This document shows, piece by piece, positions 18,156 through 27,059 of a DNA stretch of 64,000 nucleotides. This DNA is from Devosia equisanguinis. GTDB lineage: Bacteria > Pseudomonadota > Alphaproteobacteria > Rhizobiales > Devosiaceae. Positions within the stretch are counted from its first letter, which is position 1; each line of letters opens with the position of its first letter. The notes beneath the pieces are model-generated. The model was given only the letters and a program-made list of their open reading frames with translations, made no database searches and was not told the origin of the DNA. The stretch covers positions 124,001 to 188,000 of the forward strand of contig NZ_UZWD01000023.1 in the NCBI RefSeq assembly GCF_900631955.1, in the 5' to 3' direction. Position numbers and translations under genes: made by a program.

Positions 18156-19079
18156 ATGAAACACCACGTCAGAGGCTTGCTCACTGGTATCGCCCTCCTC
18201 ACATTGACGAGCGCCGGGCATGCCGCCGAATTCGATATCAGCCCGGAACAGCCCGGACGTCTCAAGGCCGAGCCGAATGCCGAAGCCATCGCTGCCATCC
18301 CGGCCGACTTCAAGTTTGCCGCAGACGGCAAGTTCACCGTCGCGGTGTCGCCCTGGGATCCGCCGATCGCCACCTATGCCACCGACGGCGCCACTGTCGT
18401 CGGTGTCGATCCGGACCTGGCTTCGCTGATCGCGGATTCGCTGGGGCTCGAGCTCAACCTCGTCGCCACCGCCTGGGCCGATTGGCCGCTGGGCGTCACC
18501 TCCGGCAAGTATGACGCCGTGATTTCCAACGTCACCGTCACCGAGGAACGCAAGGAGAAGTTCGATTTCTCCAGCTATCGCCAGGACGTGCTGGGCTTTT
18601 ACGTCCGCACCGACAGCCCGATCCAGGAGATCAAGGAGCCCAAGGACATTGCCGGCCTCAAGGTGATCACCGGCGCGGGCACCAACCAAGAGAAGATCAT
18701 CCTGGAATGGGATCGCCAGAACGTCGCAGCCGGCCTGGCGCCCATCGAGGTGCAGTATTACGACGATAGCGCTGCCAGCACCCTGGCGCTGCAGTCGGGC
18801 CGCGCCGATGTCGAATTCAACCCCAATCCGACATTGTCCTATTCCTCTGCAGTCTCCGGCGACACCCGCCTTGTTGGCGTGCAGAGCGGCGGCTGGCCGG
18901 TCAAGGCCGAAATCGCCGCCACCACTCGCAAGGGCTCGGGCCTGGCCGACGCCATCACTATCGCCATCAACGGGCTGATCGAGAACGGTCTCTACGCCCA
19001 GACGCTGGAACGCTGGAACGTCAGCGCCGAAGCGGTCGAGGCCTCGCAGACCAACCCGCCCGGCCTGCCCAAGAGCTGA
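18156..19079 (+). CDS. amino-acid ABC transporter substrate-binding protein (family 3), copy B
   Basis: A 307-residue exported binding protein, paralogous to the product of 16059. The start at 18156 has AAGGA nine bases upstream and opens a signal peptide (MKHHVRGLLTGIALLTLTSA, cleavage after GHA). Shared blocks include TYATDGATVVG, SGKYDAVISN, TEERKEKFDFSSYR and TNPPGLPK at the end. It differs in the ligand-facing stretch near residue 60 (SPWDPP versus AGAPPI in copy A), so the two may have different ligands. Two binding proteins for one transporter also occur in the Bacillus ytm operon (YtmJ, YtmK). Confidence 0.88.
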   Translation: MKHHVRGLLTGIALLTLTSAGHAAEFDISPEQPGRLKAEPNAEAIAAIPADFKFAADGKFTVAVSPWDPPIATYATDGATVVGVDPDLASLIADSLGLELNLVATAWADWPLGVTSGKYDAVISNVTVTEERKEKFDFSSYRQDVLGFYVRTDSPIQEIKEPKDIAGLKVITGAGTNQEKIILEWDRQNVAAGLAPIEVQYYDDSAASTLALQSGRADVEFNPNPTLSYSSAVSGDTRLVGVQSGGWPVKAEIAATTRKGSGLADAITIAINGLIENGLYAQTLERWNVSAEAVEASQTNPPGLPKS

Positions 19080-19144
19080 CCGGCATTTCGGCGACCGGCA
19101 CCGCGCCCGGTCGCCGCTTCCCTTCCCAACTTTGAGGCACTGAA

Positions 19145-19400
19145 ATGAACTTGACCGTCCGTACGCTGACGGCAGGGCTGTTTCCGATCTGACCGCCGCC
19201 GCGGACGCCGAGAATAACGTCGTCAGCACCACACTGCTTAACCGAATCTATCAAATTCTGATCTGGGCGTGGCGAAGCCGGCGCTCTGGTGCCCCGGCTG
19301 GCGACGAATGGTTCGCCAAGGATGGCGATCCAACACCTGGATGTTCAAGATCGGCGAGACTGTGGCCTATTCCGACGGCGCTGCCCTTCGCGCTAAATGA
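19145..19400 (+). pseudogene. remnant of a family 5 (peptide-type) binding-protein gene
   Basis: Short pieces of a peptide/nickel-type binding protein are spread over several frames. One reads AADAENNVVSTTLLNRIYQIL, another EAGALVPRLAT, another NTWMFKIGETVAYSDGAALR ending at a stop at 19398. In intact relatives, LVPRLAT-E-W is followed by TWTFKLR-GVKFSDG, so order and spacing fit a single ancestral gene. An early stop and at least two frame changes are needed, and most of the expected 500 residues are absent. The piece follows copy B by 65 bp and has a possible start ATG at 19145 after a short leader. Confidence 0.6.
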
Positions 19401-19402
19401 CA

Positions 19403-19437
19403 AGAGCCCGCGCGCCTCCGGGGAGGACGCGGGCTTT
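19403..19437. terminator. bidirectional hairpin terminator
   Basis: AGCCCGCG (19405-19412) pairs with CGCGGGCT (19428-19435), with a second CCTCC/GGAGG stem inside. AA precedes and TT follows the arms. It separates the decayed plus-strand gene from the convergent flavin reductase gene. Confidence 0.7.
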
Positions 19438-19458
19438 GGGGTGGAAGTATCGATTGCG

Positions 19459-20010
19459 CTAGGCGCTGAACGGGTCGCGATTGGGGAGCAATTGCTGGTA
19501 TTGCCCGTTCCAGTAGAGCAAGGGCGACTGGCGGTCGGCGACATCGGCACTGCGCACACGCCCGAACACCAGAGCGTGCGAATGGCGCTCGATGATTTCG
19601 TCGACATCGCAATCGAGCACTGCCAGCGCGGCGCTGAGCCCCAAAACACCACTGTCCAGCTGATCCCAGTCCCAGCCGACATAGCGGTCATTGCCCTTGA
19701 TGCCCCCGCGACCGGCGAAACGGTCCGCCACGCCACTTTGCGCCTCGGTCAGGATATTGACCGCAAAAGAAGCGGTTTCCCGCAAAACCTGCCAGGACGA
19801 CGACGCCTTGTTGAGGCTCACCAGAATGACGGGGGGATCGACGGAAAAGGATGACACCGATGTGGCGGTGAACCCGGTCCGCTGCGGACCATTGCCGACG
19901 GTGATGACGCTGACGGCACCGGCCAGATTGCGCATGGCCAGCTTGAAGGCGCTGACATCAACCGCCGGTTTGTTGGCCGGCAGGAAGTTTGCGATATCGA
20001 CGATCGACAC
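19459..20010 (-). CDS. flavin reductase family protein (FMN reductase for the monooxygenases)
   Basis: A 183-residue protein of the flavin reductase-like (split barrel) family. Blocks include FKLAMRNLAGAVSVIT, GFTATSVSSFSVDPPVILVSLNK, SFAVNILTEAQSGVADRFAG and the late HALVFGRV strand. Such enzymes reduce free FMN with NAD(P)H and supply partner monooxygenases. The start is a GTG at 20010 preceded by GAGAGG. It is transcribed toward the end of the locus and diverges from the DUF3088 gene, with operator copy 3 between them, so it is probably co-regulated. Confidence 0.88.
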   Translation of the reverse strand: MSIVDIANFLPANKPAVDVSAFKLAMRNLAGAVSVITVGNGPQRTGFTATSVSSFSVDPPVILVSLNKASSSWQVLRETASFAVNILTEAQSGVADRFAGRGGIKGNDRYVGWDWDQLDSGVLGLSAALAVLDCDVDEIIERHSHALVFGRVRSADVADRQSPLLYWNGQYQQLLPNRDPFSA

Positions 20011-20132
20011 GAGACCTCTCCAAAACTGCGCGCCATGATTGGCGTTTGGAAAGAGTAGCGGCCCCTTCCCGGAGCCGCGAGATCGGCGCGGAGCACAGTT
20101 TGTTACCGGACGGCAGAGGCGGAAAATATATA

Positions 20133-20149
20133 TCTACTAAATCTATAGA
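20133..20149. promoter_or_regulatory. operator copy 3 (TCTAC-N7-ATAGA palindrome)
   Basis: TCTAC-TAAATCT-ATAGA, one mismatch between arms. It lies between the divergent flavin reductase and DUF3088 genes. TATAAT at 20152-20157 immediately follows and could be the -10 for the rightward gene, placing the operator in its -35/-10 spacer. Confidence 0.72.
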
Positions 20150-20205
20150 CTTATAATCATCGCACTTTACTCTGGCCCTACACCCGTTTCGCACACTCCT
20201 CTTTG

Positions 20206-20580
20206 GTGACCGCCTTGGCTGACGACACTCTCTATCTCATCGCCCCCGATTTCCATGTTCCCGGCCGCGAGGACGGGCCGTTCGTGTGCCCGTTCTGCAA
20301 CCAGATCGAGGGGCTTCTGGCCAGCTTTCCGCAGCTGGCGCTCGATATCGAGGTGGTTCGCGTGCCCTTCCCCCGCCCACGCGCCGCCGTAGTGGCCCTG
20401 GTGGGCGAAGAGAACCAGGCGCTGCCGCTACTGATACTGGGCGAAGACCCGCCGGCCGATGCGCACCAGTACGGCGACATCCGTTTTATCGCAGATACCG
20501 ACCGCATTCTCGACCTGCTTGCCACTCGCCACGGCTTCCCGCGCCTCCTCCGCCCACTGACGCAACCGGTGGAGGCCTAG
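20206..20580 (+). CDS. DUF3088 domain-containing protein (CxxC, thioredoxin-like)
   Basis: A 124-residue protein with CPFC at residues 28-31 and the DUF3088 blocks LYLIAPDF, VVRVPFPRPRAAVVALVGEENQALP and TDRILDLLATRHGFPR. No ATG is available: GTG at 20206 is taken, with TTG at 20203 or 20215 as alternatives and no strong ribosome binding site. The CxxC near the N-terminus of an alpha/beta protein suggests a thioredoxin-like fold. The Bacillus ytm operon also has a glutaredoxin-like member (YtnI/CmoI), so a redox step on a sulfur intermediate is a reasonable guess. Confidence 0.75.
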   Translation: MTALADDTLYLIAPDFHVPGREDGPFVCPFCNQIEGLLASFPQLALDIEVVRVPFPRPRAAVVALVGEENQALPLLILGEDPPADAHQYGDIRFIADTDRILDLLATRHGFPRLLRPLTQPVEA

Positions 20581-20595
20581 AAGGCCGGCGCGTGA

Positions 20596-21276
20596 TTACA
20601 CCATCAGCGTCTTGTCGAGCCAGAGCGCGAATCCGCCCTTGAAGGCATTGGCATTGTCGCCTCGCCGGGCCTTGGGTGGCAGCGCATCGAGCCTCGTGAC
20701 ATTGCCGCCGCCGATGACCACATAGTCCGGCTCGAGCGCGGCGGTCAGCTGCTCCACGGCGGCAAAGACGTGCTTCTGCCATTTGTCATGGCCGCGCTGT
20801 TCGAGGCTGGCTTCGCCGAGATAGTCCTCATAGGTCCGGCCCTTGCGGTAAGGCAGATGCGCCAGTTCCATAGGCTGGGCGACATTGTCGACGATCATGG
20901 CGGCACCCAGCCCCGTGCCGAGGCCGAGGAACAGCATGCGGCCACCCTCATAGCTGCCGATGGCCTGCATCAGCGCATCATTGACGATGCGGACCGGCTT
21001 GCCAAAACGCTTGGCGAAGTCGAACCCGACCCAGCCGGGGGCCAGATTATGCGGATCGCTCAGGACCTTGTCGTGGACCACCGGGCCCGGATAGCCGATG
21101 GCCAGGACGTCAAAGTCGAGACCCGCGGCGAGCTTTTCGACGGCGTCGGCCATGCCGGCGGCGTTCATTTTCGGTCCGGAGACAGCCTTGCGCTCCTCAC
21201 CTCCCGCGCTGGTGCGGATTTTGACATGCGAGCCGCCGATATCGATGGCGAGGACGGTGAGGTTGTCAGTGTCCAT
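20596..21276 (-). CDS. ROK family sugar kinase (polyphosphate glucokinase-like)
   Basis: A 226-residue kinase with the phosphate-binding [15 protein letters not shown] at residues 8-22, the GYPGPV loop near 60 and [13 protein letters not shown] near 115-127. It lacks the ROK zinc-binding cysteine cluster and any DNA-binding domain, which fits the compact PpgK-type glucokinases. Its start overlaps the end of zwf by 11 bp, indicating translational coupling. In an operon with a glucosidase, zwf and a 6-phosphogluconate dehydrogenase it would make glucose 6-phosphate. Whether ATP or polyphosphate is the donor cannot be told. Confidence 0.78.
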   Translation of the reverse strand: MDTDNLTVLAIDIGGSHVKIRTSAGGEERKAVSGPKMNAAGMADAVEKLAAGLDFDVLAIGYPGPVVHDKVLSDPHNLAPGWVGFDFAKRFGKPVRIVNDALMQAIGSYEGGRMLFLGLGTGLGAAMIVDNVAQPMELAHLPYRKGRTYEDYLGEASLEQRGHDKWQKHVFAAVEQLTAALEPDYVVIGGGNVTRLDALPPKARRGDNANAFKGGFALWLDKTLMV

Positions 21277-22681
21277 GGACGATCACCCCTTCCTTGCCGG
21301 GGTCGACCCAGCCGCCAGGCGGTTCGAACCCGGCCATGGCCTCGACCGGCCCCCAGCTGCCAGGCTTATAGGGCGCCGGATCGGTCCGCCGCGCCAGGAC
21401 GGGATCGACAATGCGCCAGGCGAGTTCGGAGGCATCCTGGCGGGTGAAGAGCTGGCGCTTGCCGTCCATAGCATCGCCGATCAACCGCTCATAGGGCATC
21501 ATGTCGTCGGTGGTGTCATCGACCGCGTCGAGTTCGACCGGCTCGCCGACCATGTCGCTGCCCGGAGCCTTGCGGCGGGCGCCAATGCCGATCATCACCT
21601 GGGGGCCGACGCGGAAGCGAACATAATTGGCCTGTGACTCGGCCACATCGTCGAACAGGGCCACCGGTGGCTTGCGGAAGCGCACCACCACCTCGGTGGC
21701 GCGGACCGGCAATTGCTTGCCGGCGCGGATGTAGAAGGGCACATCCTTCCAGCGCCAGGTATCGACGAAAAGGCGAACGGCAGCGAAGGTCTCGGCCTTG
21801 GAATCAGGGGCGACGCCGGGCTCGTCCAGATAGCCCTCGAACTGGCCGCGCACCACATCGGCCTCGGTCAACGGCCGCATGGCCTTGAGAATCTGCACCT
21901 TTTCGTCACTGAGATCGTCGGAAGCGCTGGTGACCGGAGGCTCCATGGCCAGGAGCAGCAGCACATTGACCAGATGGTTCTGGATCACGTCGCGAATACA
22001 GCCGACCTCGTCGTAGAACTTGCCACGACCGGCAATGCCGAAATCCTCGGCCATGGTGATCTGCACGCTCTCGACATAGGTGCGGTTCCACACCGGCTCG
22101 AGAAAGCCATTGGCGAAGCGGAAATAGAGCAGGTTCTGCACCGCTTCCTTGCCGAGGAAATGGTCGATGCGGAACACCGCCTCTTCGGGAAAGGCACGAT
22201 GCAGGACGGCGTTCAACGCCTGGGCGGATGCAAGGTCATGGCCGAAGGGTTTTTCCACCATCAGCCGGGACTTCTTGGCGATACCGGCTGATTTGAGGGC
22301 GTCGATGACGGTGCCGAACAGCGAGGGCGGGATGGCCAGGTAGTAGAGCGGATGCGCGGCGCCGCCCAGCGCCGTGCGCAGTTTTTCGAAGGTCTCCGCA
22401 TTCTTGTAGTCGCCGCTGACATAGCGCAACTGCGCCTTGAAGCGGGCGAACACGGCTTCATCGACGCTGCCGAACTGCTTGATGATGCCGCTGCGGGCGC
22501 GCTCGGCCAGCTTGTCGATATCCCAGTCGTCAAAGGCGACCCCGACAATAGGTTCGTTGAGATGGCCGCGCCGCACCATCTGGTAGAGCGAGGGCAGGAT
22601 CATCTTGTGCGCGAGGTCGCCGGTGACGCCGAACACCACCAGCGCGTCGGAGCGATCGAGCAATGGCTTGGACATGCTCAT
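21266..22681 (-). CDS. zwf: glucose-6-phosphate 1-dehydrogenase
   Basis: A 471-residue enzyme that oxidises glucose 6-phosphate to 6-phosphogluconolactone. The nucleotide-binding GVTGDLAHK lies at residues 18-26, and the substrate-site RIDHFLGKE at 171-179, followed by [12 protein letters not shown]. Length is close to the usual 480-490. It overlaps the upstream dehydrogenase gene by four bases (ATGA) and the downstream kinase gene by 11. There is no pgl gene for the intervening lactonase in the operon. Confidence 0.95.
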   Translation of the reverse strand: MSMSKPLLDRSDALVVFGVTGDLAHKMILPSLYQMVRRGHLNEPIVGVAFDDWDIDKLAERARSGIIKQFGSVDEAVFARFKAQLRYVSGDYKNAETFEKLRTALGGAAHPLYYLAIPPSLFGTVIDALKSAGIAKKSRLMVEKPFGHDLASAQALNAVLHRAFPEEAVFRIDHFLGKEAVQNLLYFRFANGFLEPVWNRTYVESVQITMAEDFGIAGRGKFYDEVGCIRDVIQNHLVNVLLLLAMEPPVTSASDDLSDEKVQILKAMRPLTEADVVRGQFEGYLDEPGVAPDSKAETFAAVRLFVDTWRWKDVPFYIRAGKQLPVRATEVVVRFRKPPVALFDDVAESQANYVRFRVGPQVMIGIGARRKAPGSDMVGEPVELDAVDDTTDDMMPYERLIGDAMDGKRQLFTRQDASELAWRIVDPVLARRTDPAPYKPGSWGPVEAMAGFEPPGGWVDPGKEGVIVHGH

Positions 22682-23676
22682 TTCTCCTGATGGCCGCCGA
22701 AGGAATAGCGCATGGCCGACAAGAGCTTGTTGGCGAACTCGTCATTGTCGCGCGAGGCAAAGCGATTGAACAGCGCCGAGGAAAGCACGGGCGCGGGCAC
22801 GCCGGTTTCGATGGCCGCCTGCAAGGTCCAACGGCCCTCGCCGGAATCGGAGACCTTGCCGCCGAAGCGCGACAGCGTGGCGTCGTCCTTGAGCACCTGC
22901 GCGGTCAGGTCGAGCAGCCAGGAGCCGATGACGCTGCCATGGCGCCACACTTCGGTGACGGCGGCAAGATCGATGTCGAAGCGGTAATATTCGGGATTGT
23001 GCAGCGGCGCGGTTTCGGCGTCAGCATCGCGCTTTTCCTTGCCCGCATCGGCTGCTTTGAGAATGTTGAGGCCTTCGGCATAGGCGGCCATGATGCCGTA
23101 TTCGATACCGTTATGAACCATCTTGACGAAGTGGCCGGCGCCGGCCGGACCGCAATGCAGATAGCCCTGCACCGCTGTATCGGTTGTCCCAGACGTGCCG
23201 CCGGAGCCATCCGCCCCCGGAGCCAGCGAGGCCAGAATGGGATCGAGCGTTTTGACGGGCTCCGTGCTGCCGCCGATCATCAGGCTATAGCCGCGCTCCA
23301 GCCCCCAGACGCCGCCACTGGTGCCGACATCGACATAGGCGACGCCCTTGGGCGCCAGCTCGGTGGCGAGGTCCACGGCATCGCGATAGTTGGAATTACC
23401 ACCATCGATCAGGATATCGCCCGGCGCCATCTGGGCGGCGATCTCGCGGGCAATGCGCCCGGTGATCGCGGCAGGCAGCATCATCCAGACGGCGCGCGGG
23501 CCATTGAGCTTGCTCAGCAGATCGCCCATATCGGTGGCGCCGATAGCGCCCTCGGCCACCAGGGCGGCAATATTGGCCGGATTGACGTCATAGACCACGC
23601 ATTGGTGTCCCGCCCGCATCAGGCGCCGCACCATATTGGCGCCCATACGGCCCAAACCGATCATTCCCAGCTGCAT
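22678..23676 (-). CDS. 6-phosphogluconate dehydrogenase, short NAD-type
   Basis: A 332-residue dehydrogenase with the Rossmann motif [14 protein letters not shown] at residues 3-16 and [10 protein letters not shown] and [19 protein letters not shown] in the substrate region. The catalytic-helix segment [12 protein letters not shown] is present. It is of the short class (about 300-330 residues), usually NAD-dependent and decarboxylating, unlike the long NADP-dependent enzyme encoded at the right end of this window. It lies between the glucosidase and zwf genes. Annotation pipelines name it gnd or yqeC-type. Confidence 0.9.
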   Translation of the reverse strand: MQLGMIGLGRMGANMVRRLMRAGHQCVVYDVNPANIAALVAEGAIGATDMGDLLSKLNGPRAVWMMLPAAITGRIAREIAAQMAPGDILIDGGNSNYRDAVDLATELAPKGVAYVDVGTSGGVWGLERGYSLMIGGSTEPVKTLDPILASLAPGADGSGGTSGTTDTAVQGYLHCGPAGAGHFVKMVHNGIEYGIMAAYAEGLNILKAADAGKEKRDADAETAPLHNPEYYRFDIDLAAVTEVWRHGSVIGSWLLDLTAQVLKDDATLSRFGGKVSDSGEGRWTLQAAIETGVPAPVLSSALFNRFASRDNDEFANKLLSAMRYSFGGHQEK

Positions 23677-23696
23677 AGAAAGCTCCTGTTTGACGC

Positions 23697-26099
23697 TTAT
23701 TCGCTGACGCGCTGAACCGCGAAACGGTTGTCATTCCAGCGATTGTCTTCAAGCCAGAGGAAGGTGAACACCACCGCCCTGCCCGGCCCGAGATTGGATA
23801 TGTCGAGATCGGCCACATGAGTTCCAAGGCCGCTATCGCGCGTTTTCGTGTCCGTAGGCTGCTGCCAGTCATCCAGCCCCCAATGAACCAGCGCCGGCGC
23901 CGGCAGTTCGAGCCGCAGGCTTTTGCCCGCCGGCACATGAGTGATGGCATTGTTTAGCCGCCAGATGCGCAGGTTTGATGGCGAAGTGCCGGCGACATAA
24001 CGCGCATGGGTCTGCGGCGGCATGTCGAACACCGCGCCATCAGCCAGCGAGCGCAATAGCTTGATGTGCTCTGCATGCGCCCAGACCAGCGGCATGGCGC
24101 TGCCGGAGGGGCGGCCGCGAAACAGCTCGCGCCGGGGCACATCGTCGGCGTCCCAACTCTGCTCGGGCAACAAACCCTCGACACTGGCGGAGGCTTCGAG
24201 CGTTCGGAGGAGGCTTTGCGCATTTTCGACGCGGCCGCCAGCAAGCTCGTAATGCGCGCGTTCGCCGGCCAGCAGCGGCCAGGCCCGGCCCTGCCCGGTG
24301 CCATCAAAGGCTTCGCCGCTTTCGTGTTCTCCATAGCCATCGCCGGTATAGCGATACCAGAGCGGTCCTTGCGGCAGCTCCACCTTGAGGGTGGCGTCGA
24401 GCATCGTCACCGTGTCGAGGATACGCGGATCATCGGCTCCGCGCAGGCCGAAGCGCACCAGCGCCAGAGCATCCGGGCTCAGCACCTGGCGGGAGGGCAA
24501 TGCCGACTTGCCGAGCACCTGGTTGCGAATGACCGTGACGCCGGAGCCGGCATCGGCGATATCGGTAGCGACGTCGTTACCCATGCGGACATAATAGCCG
24601 GCGACGCCAAGCGCCGGGTCAGGGTCACGAACATAGGTCCAGTTCTCGATCTGCTCGTTCCAGCAATCGGCGGTTTCGCGCAGATGCGTTGCGGCAGTGG
24701 CGTCATCGAGCAGGTCGGCCGCCGCCAGCAGCGCCGCGATTTCGACAGCGAGCGTGAACGGACTATAGCCGCCATCCTCTTCCCAGCGGTCCTGTCGGCT
24801 GGCCGGACCATTGGCGACGATGTAGCCGGCAGCGCGGCGGATCATCGGCAGATAGCGCCCAAGCGCGGTACCATCGAGCACGCCCTTGCGGCGCAAGAGA
24901 TCGGCCAGCAGGATCGGAAAAGCGCATTCATCCATCTGCACGCCACGCCAATAGGGCCGCCCATCCAGCCACATATTCTGCGCCCAGCGGCCGGAGGCCA
25001 ATTGCACCTCGCGCAGATATTCGAGAATGCTGAGCGCCTCGCGCTCGTCGCCCGCCGCGAGGAAACCGCCGGCGGTTTCGACCAGGTCGCGCGGCCACAC
25101 CAGATGGTAGCCGCCCATGTCGTCGTCGCCCTTGGTCGGGCCCCAGGGGATGGAAAGGCTGGCCACCACTGCACCCGGCCGGTCAACCGCGCGGTGGCTG
25201 GCGAGCACGGCGGTGGAGACACGGTAGGCATTGATCGCGCCGGATCGCAGCTGGTCGAGTGGCTTGAGGCTCTGTTGCCAGCCGCGCCAGTTGTTGCAGT
25301 AATCGGCGAACGCCCGATCCCAGCCTTCGCGCAGGCTGGCCCCCACATTGGCACCCGCCTCGGTTTCGGACTGCCCGAAACCCACGACCAGCTCGACGTT
25401 GTTGTCGCCATCAAAACCAATCTCGGCGCAGAGGGCGACATTGCCGTCATCGGCGCGCTGATATTGCGGTTCGAGCCGGCCATTGCGGCTCAATTGCTGA
25501 TAGCCGTCCGAGACACCGACAAAGCCGACCGAGCGGCTGCGCCAGGGCAAGGAACTGCCCAGCGCCAGATAGCGGGAGCGCCCGCTGGCATAGAGCAAGG
25601 TGATGTCGCGCTGCTCGCCGATCCAGGCGGAATTGTCCATGCCGGCATTGACCAGATGCGGGGCCAGCAGCGCATAGACTCGATAATCGGCGAGACTGCC
25701 CACCAGCGGGGCAAATGTGACCTTCTGGATGAGACTGGGCCGCGCCGGATCGGAGATGACATGTTTTTCGATGCGGTAGCGACCATCGCGCGAGCGATTG
25801 CTGACGGAAAAGGCCGGAATGCCATCCTCAACCTGACGTGTGGTGCTCTCGCAGTCGCGCTTCTCCTCGGAGAAATAGCCATCCGGTCCCACCACCAAGA
25901 GCTCGAAATCGCGGGTGCAGGCGCTGTCGACGCGCGGAAAATAGACCTCGTTGACCACGCCATGGCTGAGCGTGAACCAGAGCGGGGAATGCCGCGACAA
26001 CGCCGTGCCCACCCCGCTCTTGGCGCTCGAGGTCCAGCGGGGCGCAATCCCCGGCGCGCCGGGCGCAAAATCCAGCATGGGGTCGGACGGTAGACGCAT
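23697..26099 (-). CDS. glycoside hydrolase family 15 protein (glucoamylase-like)
   Basis: An 800-residue enzyme of the bacterial glucodextranase/glucoamylase type. The N-terminal beta domain is followed by an (alpha/alpha)6 barrel. Key blocks are GGYHLVWPRDLVETAGG near residues 325-341, the general-acid region VQMDECAFP near 385 and the catalytic-base region GLLPEQSWD near 640. A C-terminal beta domain follows. No signal peptide is present, so it probably acts in the cytoplasm on maltodextrin or a similar glucan. It opens an operon with gnd, zwf and a sugar kinase. The start at 26099 has a weak ribosome binding site; the ATG at 26078 is possible. Confidence 0.88.
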   Translation of the reverse strand: MRLPSDPMLDFAPGAPGIAPRWTSSAKSGVGTALSRHSPLWFTLSHGVVNEVYFPRVDSACTRDFELLVVGPDGYFSEEKRDCESTTRQVEDGIPAFSVSNRSRDGRYRIEKHVISDPARPSLIQKVTFAPLVGSLADYRVYALLAPHLVNAGMDNSAWIGEQRDITLLYASGRSRYLALGSSLPWRSRSVGFVGVSDGYQQLSRNGRLEPQYQRADDGNVALCAEIGFDGDNNVELVVGFGQSETEAGANVGASLREGWDRAFADYCNNWRGWQQSLKPLDQLRSGAINAYRVSTAVLASHRAVDRPGAVVASLSIPWGPTKGDDDMGGYHLVWPRDLVETAGGFLAAGDEREALSILEYLREVQLASGRWAQNMWLDGRPYWRGVQMDECAFPILLADLLRRKGVLDGTALGRYLPMIRRAAGYIVANGPASRQDRWEEDGGYSPFTLAVEIAALLAAADLLDDATAATHLRETADCWNEQIENWTYVRDPDPALGVAGYYVRMGNDVATDIADAGSGVTVIRNQVLGKSALPSRQVLSPDALALVRFGLRGADDPRILDTVTMLDATLKVELPQGPLWYRYTGDGYGEHESGEAFDGTGQGRAWPLLAGERAHYELAGGRVENAQSLLRTLEASASVEGLLPEQSWDADDVPRRELFRGRPSGSAMPLVWAHAEHIKLLRSLADGAVFDMPPQTHARYVAGTSPSNLRIWRLNNAITHVPAGKSLRLELPAPALVHWGLDDWQQPTDTKTRDSGLGTHVADLDISNLGPGRAVVFTFLWLEDNRWNDNRFAVQRVSE

Positions 26100-26297
26100 G
26101 GGAAGTCTTTCGGATCAGAACAGAACGCTGGCAGGATGCTAGCGCGAAAACGCGTCGGCACAATGGACGTTGCTCGCAAATGGATACGGATCGCGCCACG
26201 AGCTTCGTGACTCGGGAGCCTCACCCATGCGCACTGGTGGGTTGGCGGTGTGCGTGTTAGTCAGCGCGGTCGAAATTTTGTGCCGAGCCAGCCGCCC

Positions 26298-27056
26298 ATG
26301 ACGTTCTGTATCGTGACCAACGAGACTCCGGCCGCCAATGCTGCGGCGATGCGGCTGCGTGATCGCTATGGCATGGTGTCGCTGGAAGACGCCGATGTGG
26401 TGGTGGCGCTGGGCGGCGATGGGCTGATGCTGCAGACGCTGCATCAGGTCATGGGCTCGGGCAAGCCGGTCTACGGTATGAACTTCGGCTCGGTCGGCTT
26501 CATGATGAACAATTTCAGCGAAGACGATCTCGACGAGCGGCTCAAGGTCGTGCAGCAGACCCAGATCTATCCGCTGTCCATGAACGTACTCGATGCCTCG
26601 GGGACGAGCCGCTCGGCGCTGGCCATCAACGAGGTGTCGCTGTTCCGCTCGACCTACCAGGCTGCCAAGCTGCAGATCCTGGTGGATGGAGAAGTGCGGC
26701 TGGACGAGTTGATCTGCGACGGCGCGCTGCTGGCGACGCCGGCTGGGTCGACCGCCTACAATCTTTCTGCCCACGGCCCGATCCTGCCGATCGAGGCGCC
26801 GCTGCTGGCGCTGACGCCGATTTCACCATTCCGGCCGCGCCGCTGGCGCGGGGCCATCCTGTCGAACCGCGCTGAAGTGACCTTCATCACCCGCGAGGCC
26901 GAAAAGCGGCCAGTCAGCGCGGTGGCGGACAATGTGGAATTCCAGAATGTGCGGGAAGTGACGGTACGCGAGGACCGCACCCACGGCGTCACCCTGCTGT
27001 TCGATCCTGGCACAAGTCTGGAAGAACGCGTGCTGAGCGAACAGTTCCGCTTCTAG
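26298..27056 (+). CDS. nadK: NAD kinase
   Basis: A 252-residue enzyme that phosphorylates NAD to NADP. The nucleotide motif [11 protein letters not shown] has GGDG at 39-42. [10 protein letters not shown], the [17 protein letters not shown] segment (about 147-163) and the late domain [17 protein letters not shown] follow, as in alphaproteobacterial NadK. The ATG at 26298 gives the standard length; the frame is open from 26250 but the extension overlaps the spacer to the glucoamylase gene. It converges on the DUF2336 gene with only three bases between. Confidence 0.93.
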   Translation: MTFCIVTNETPAANAAAMRLRDRYGMVSLEDADVVVALGGDGLMLQTLHQVMGSGKPVYGMNFGSVGFMMNNFSEDDLDERLKVVQQTQIYPLSMNVLDASGTSRSALAINEVSLFRSTYQAAKLQILVDGEVRLDELICDGALLATPAGSTAYNLSAHGPILPIEAPLLALTPISPFRPRRWRGAILSNRAEVTFITREAEKRPVSAVADNVEFQNVREVTVREDRTHGVTLLFDPGTSLEERVLSEQFRF

Positions 27057-27059
27057 ATT

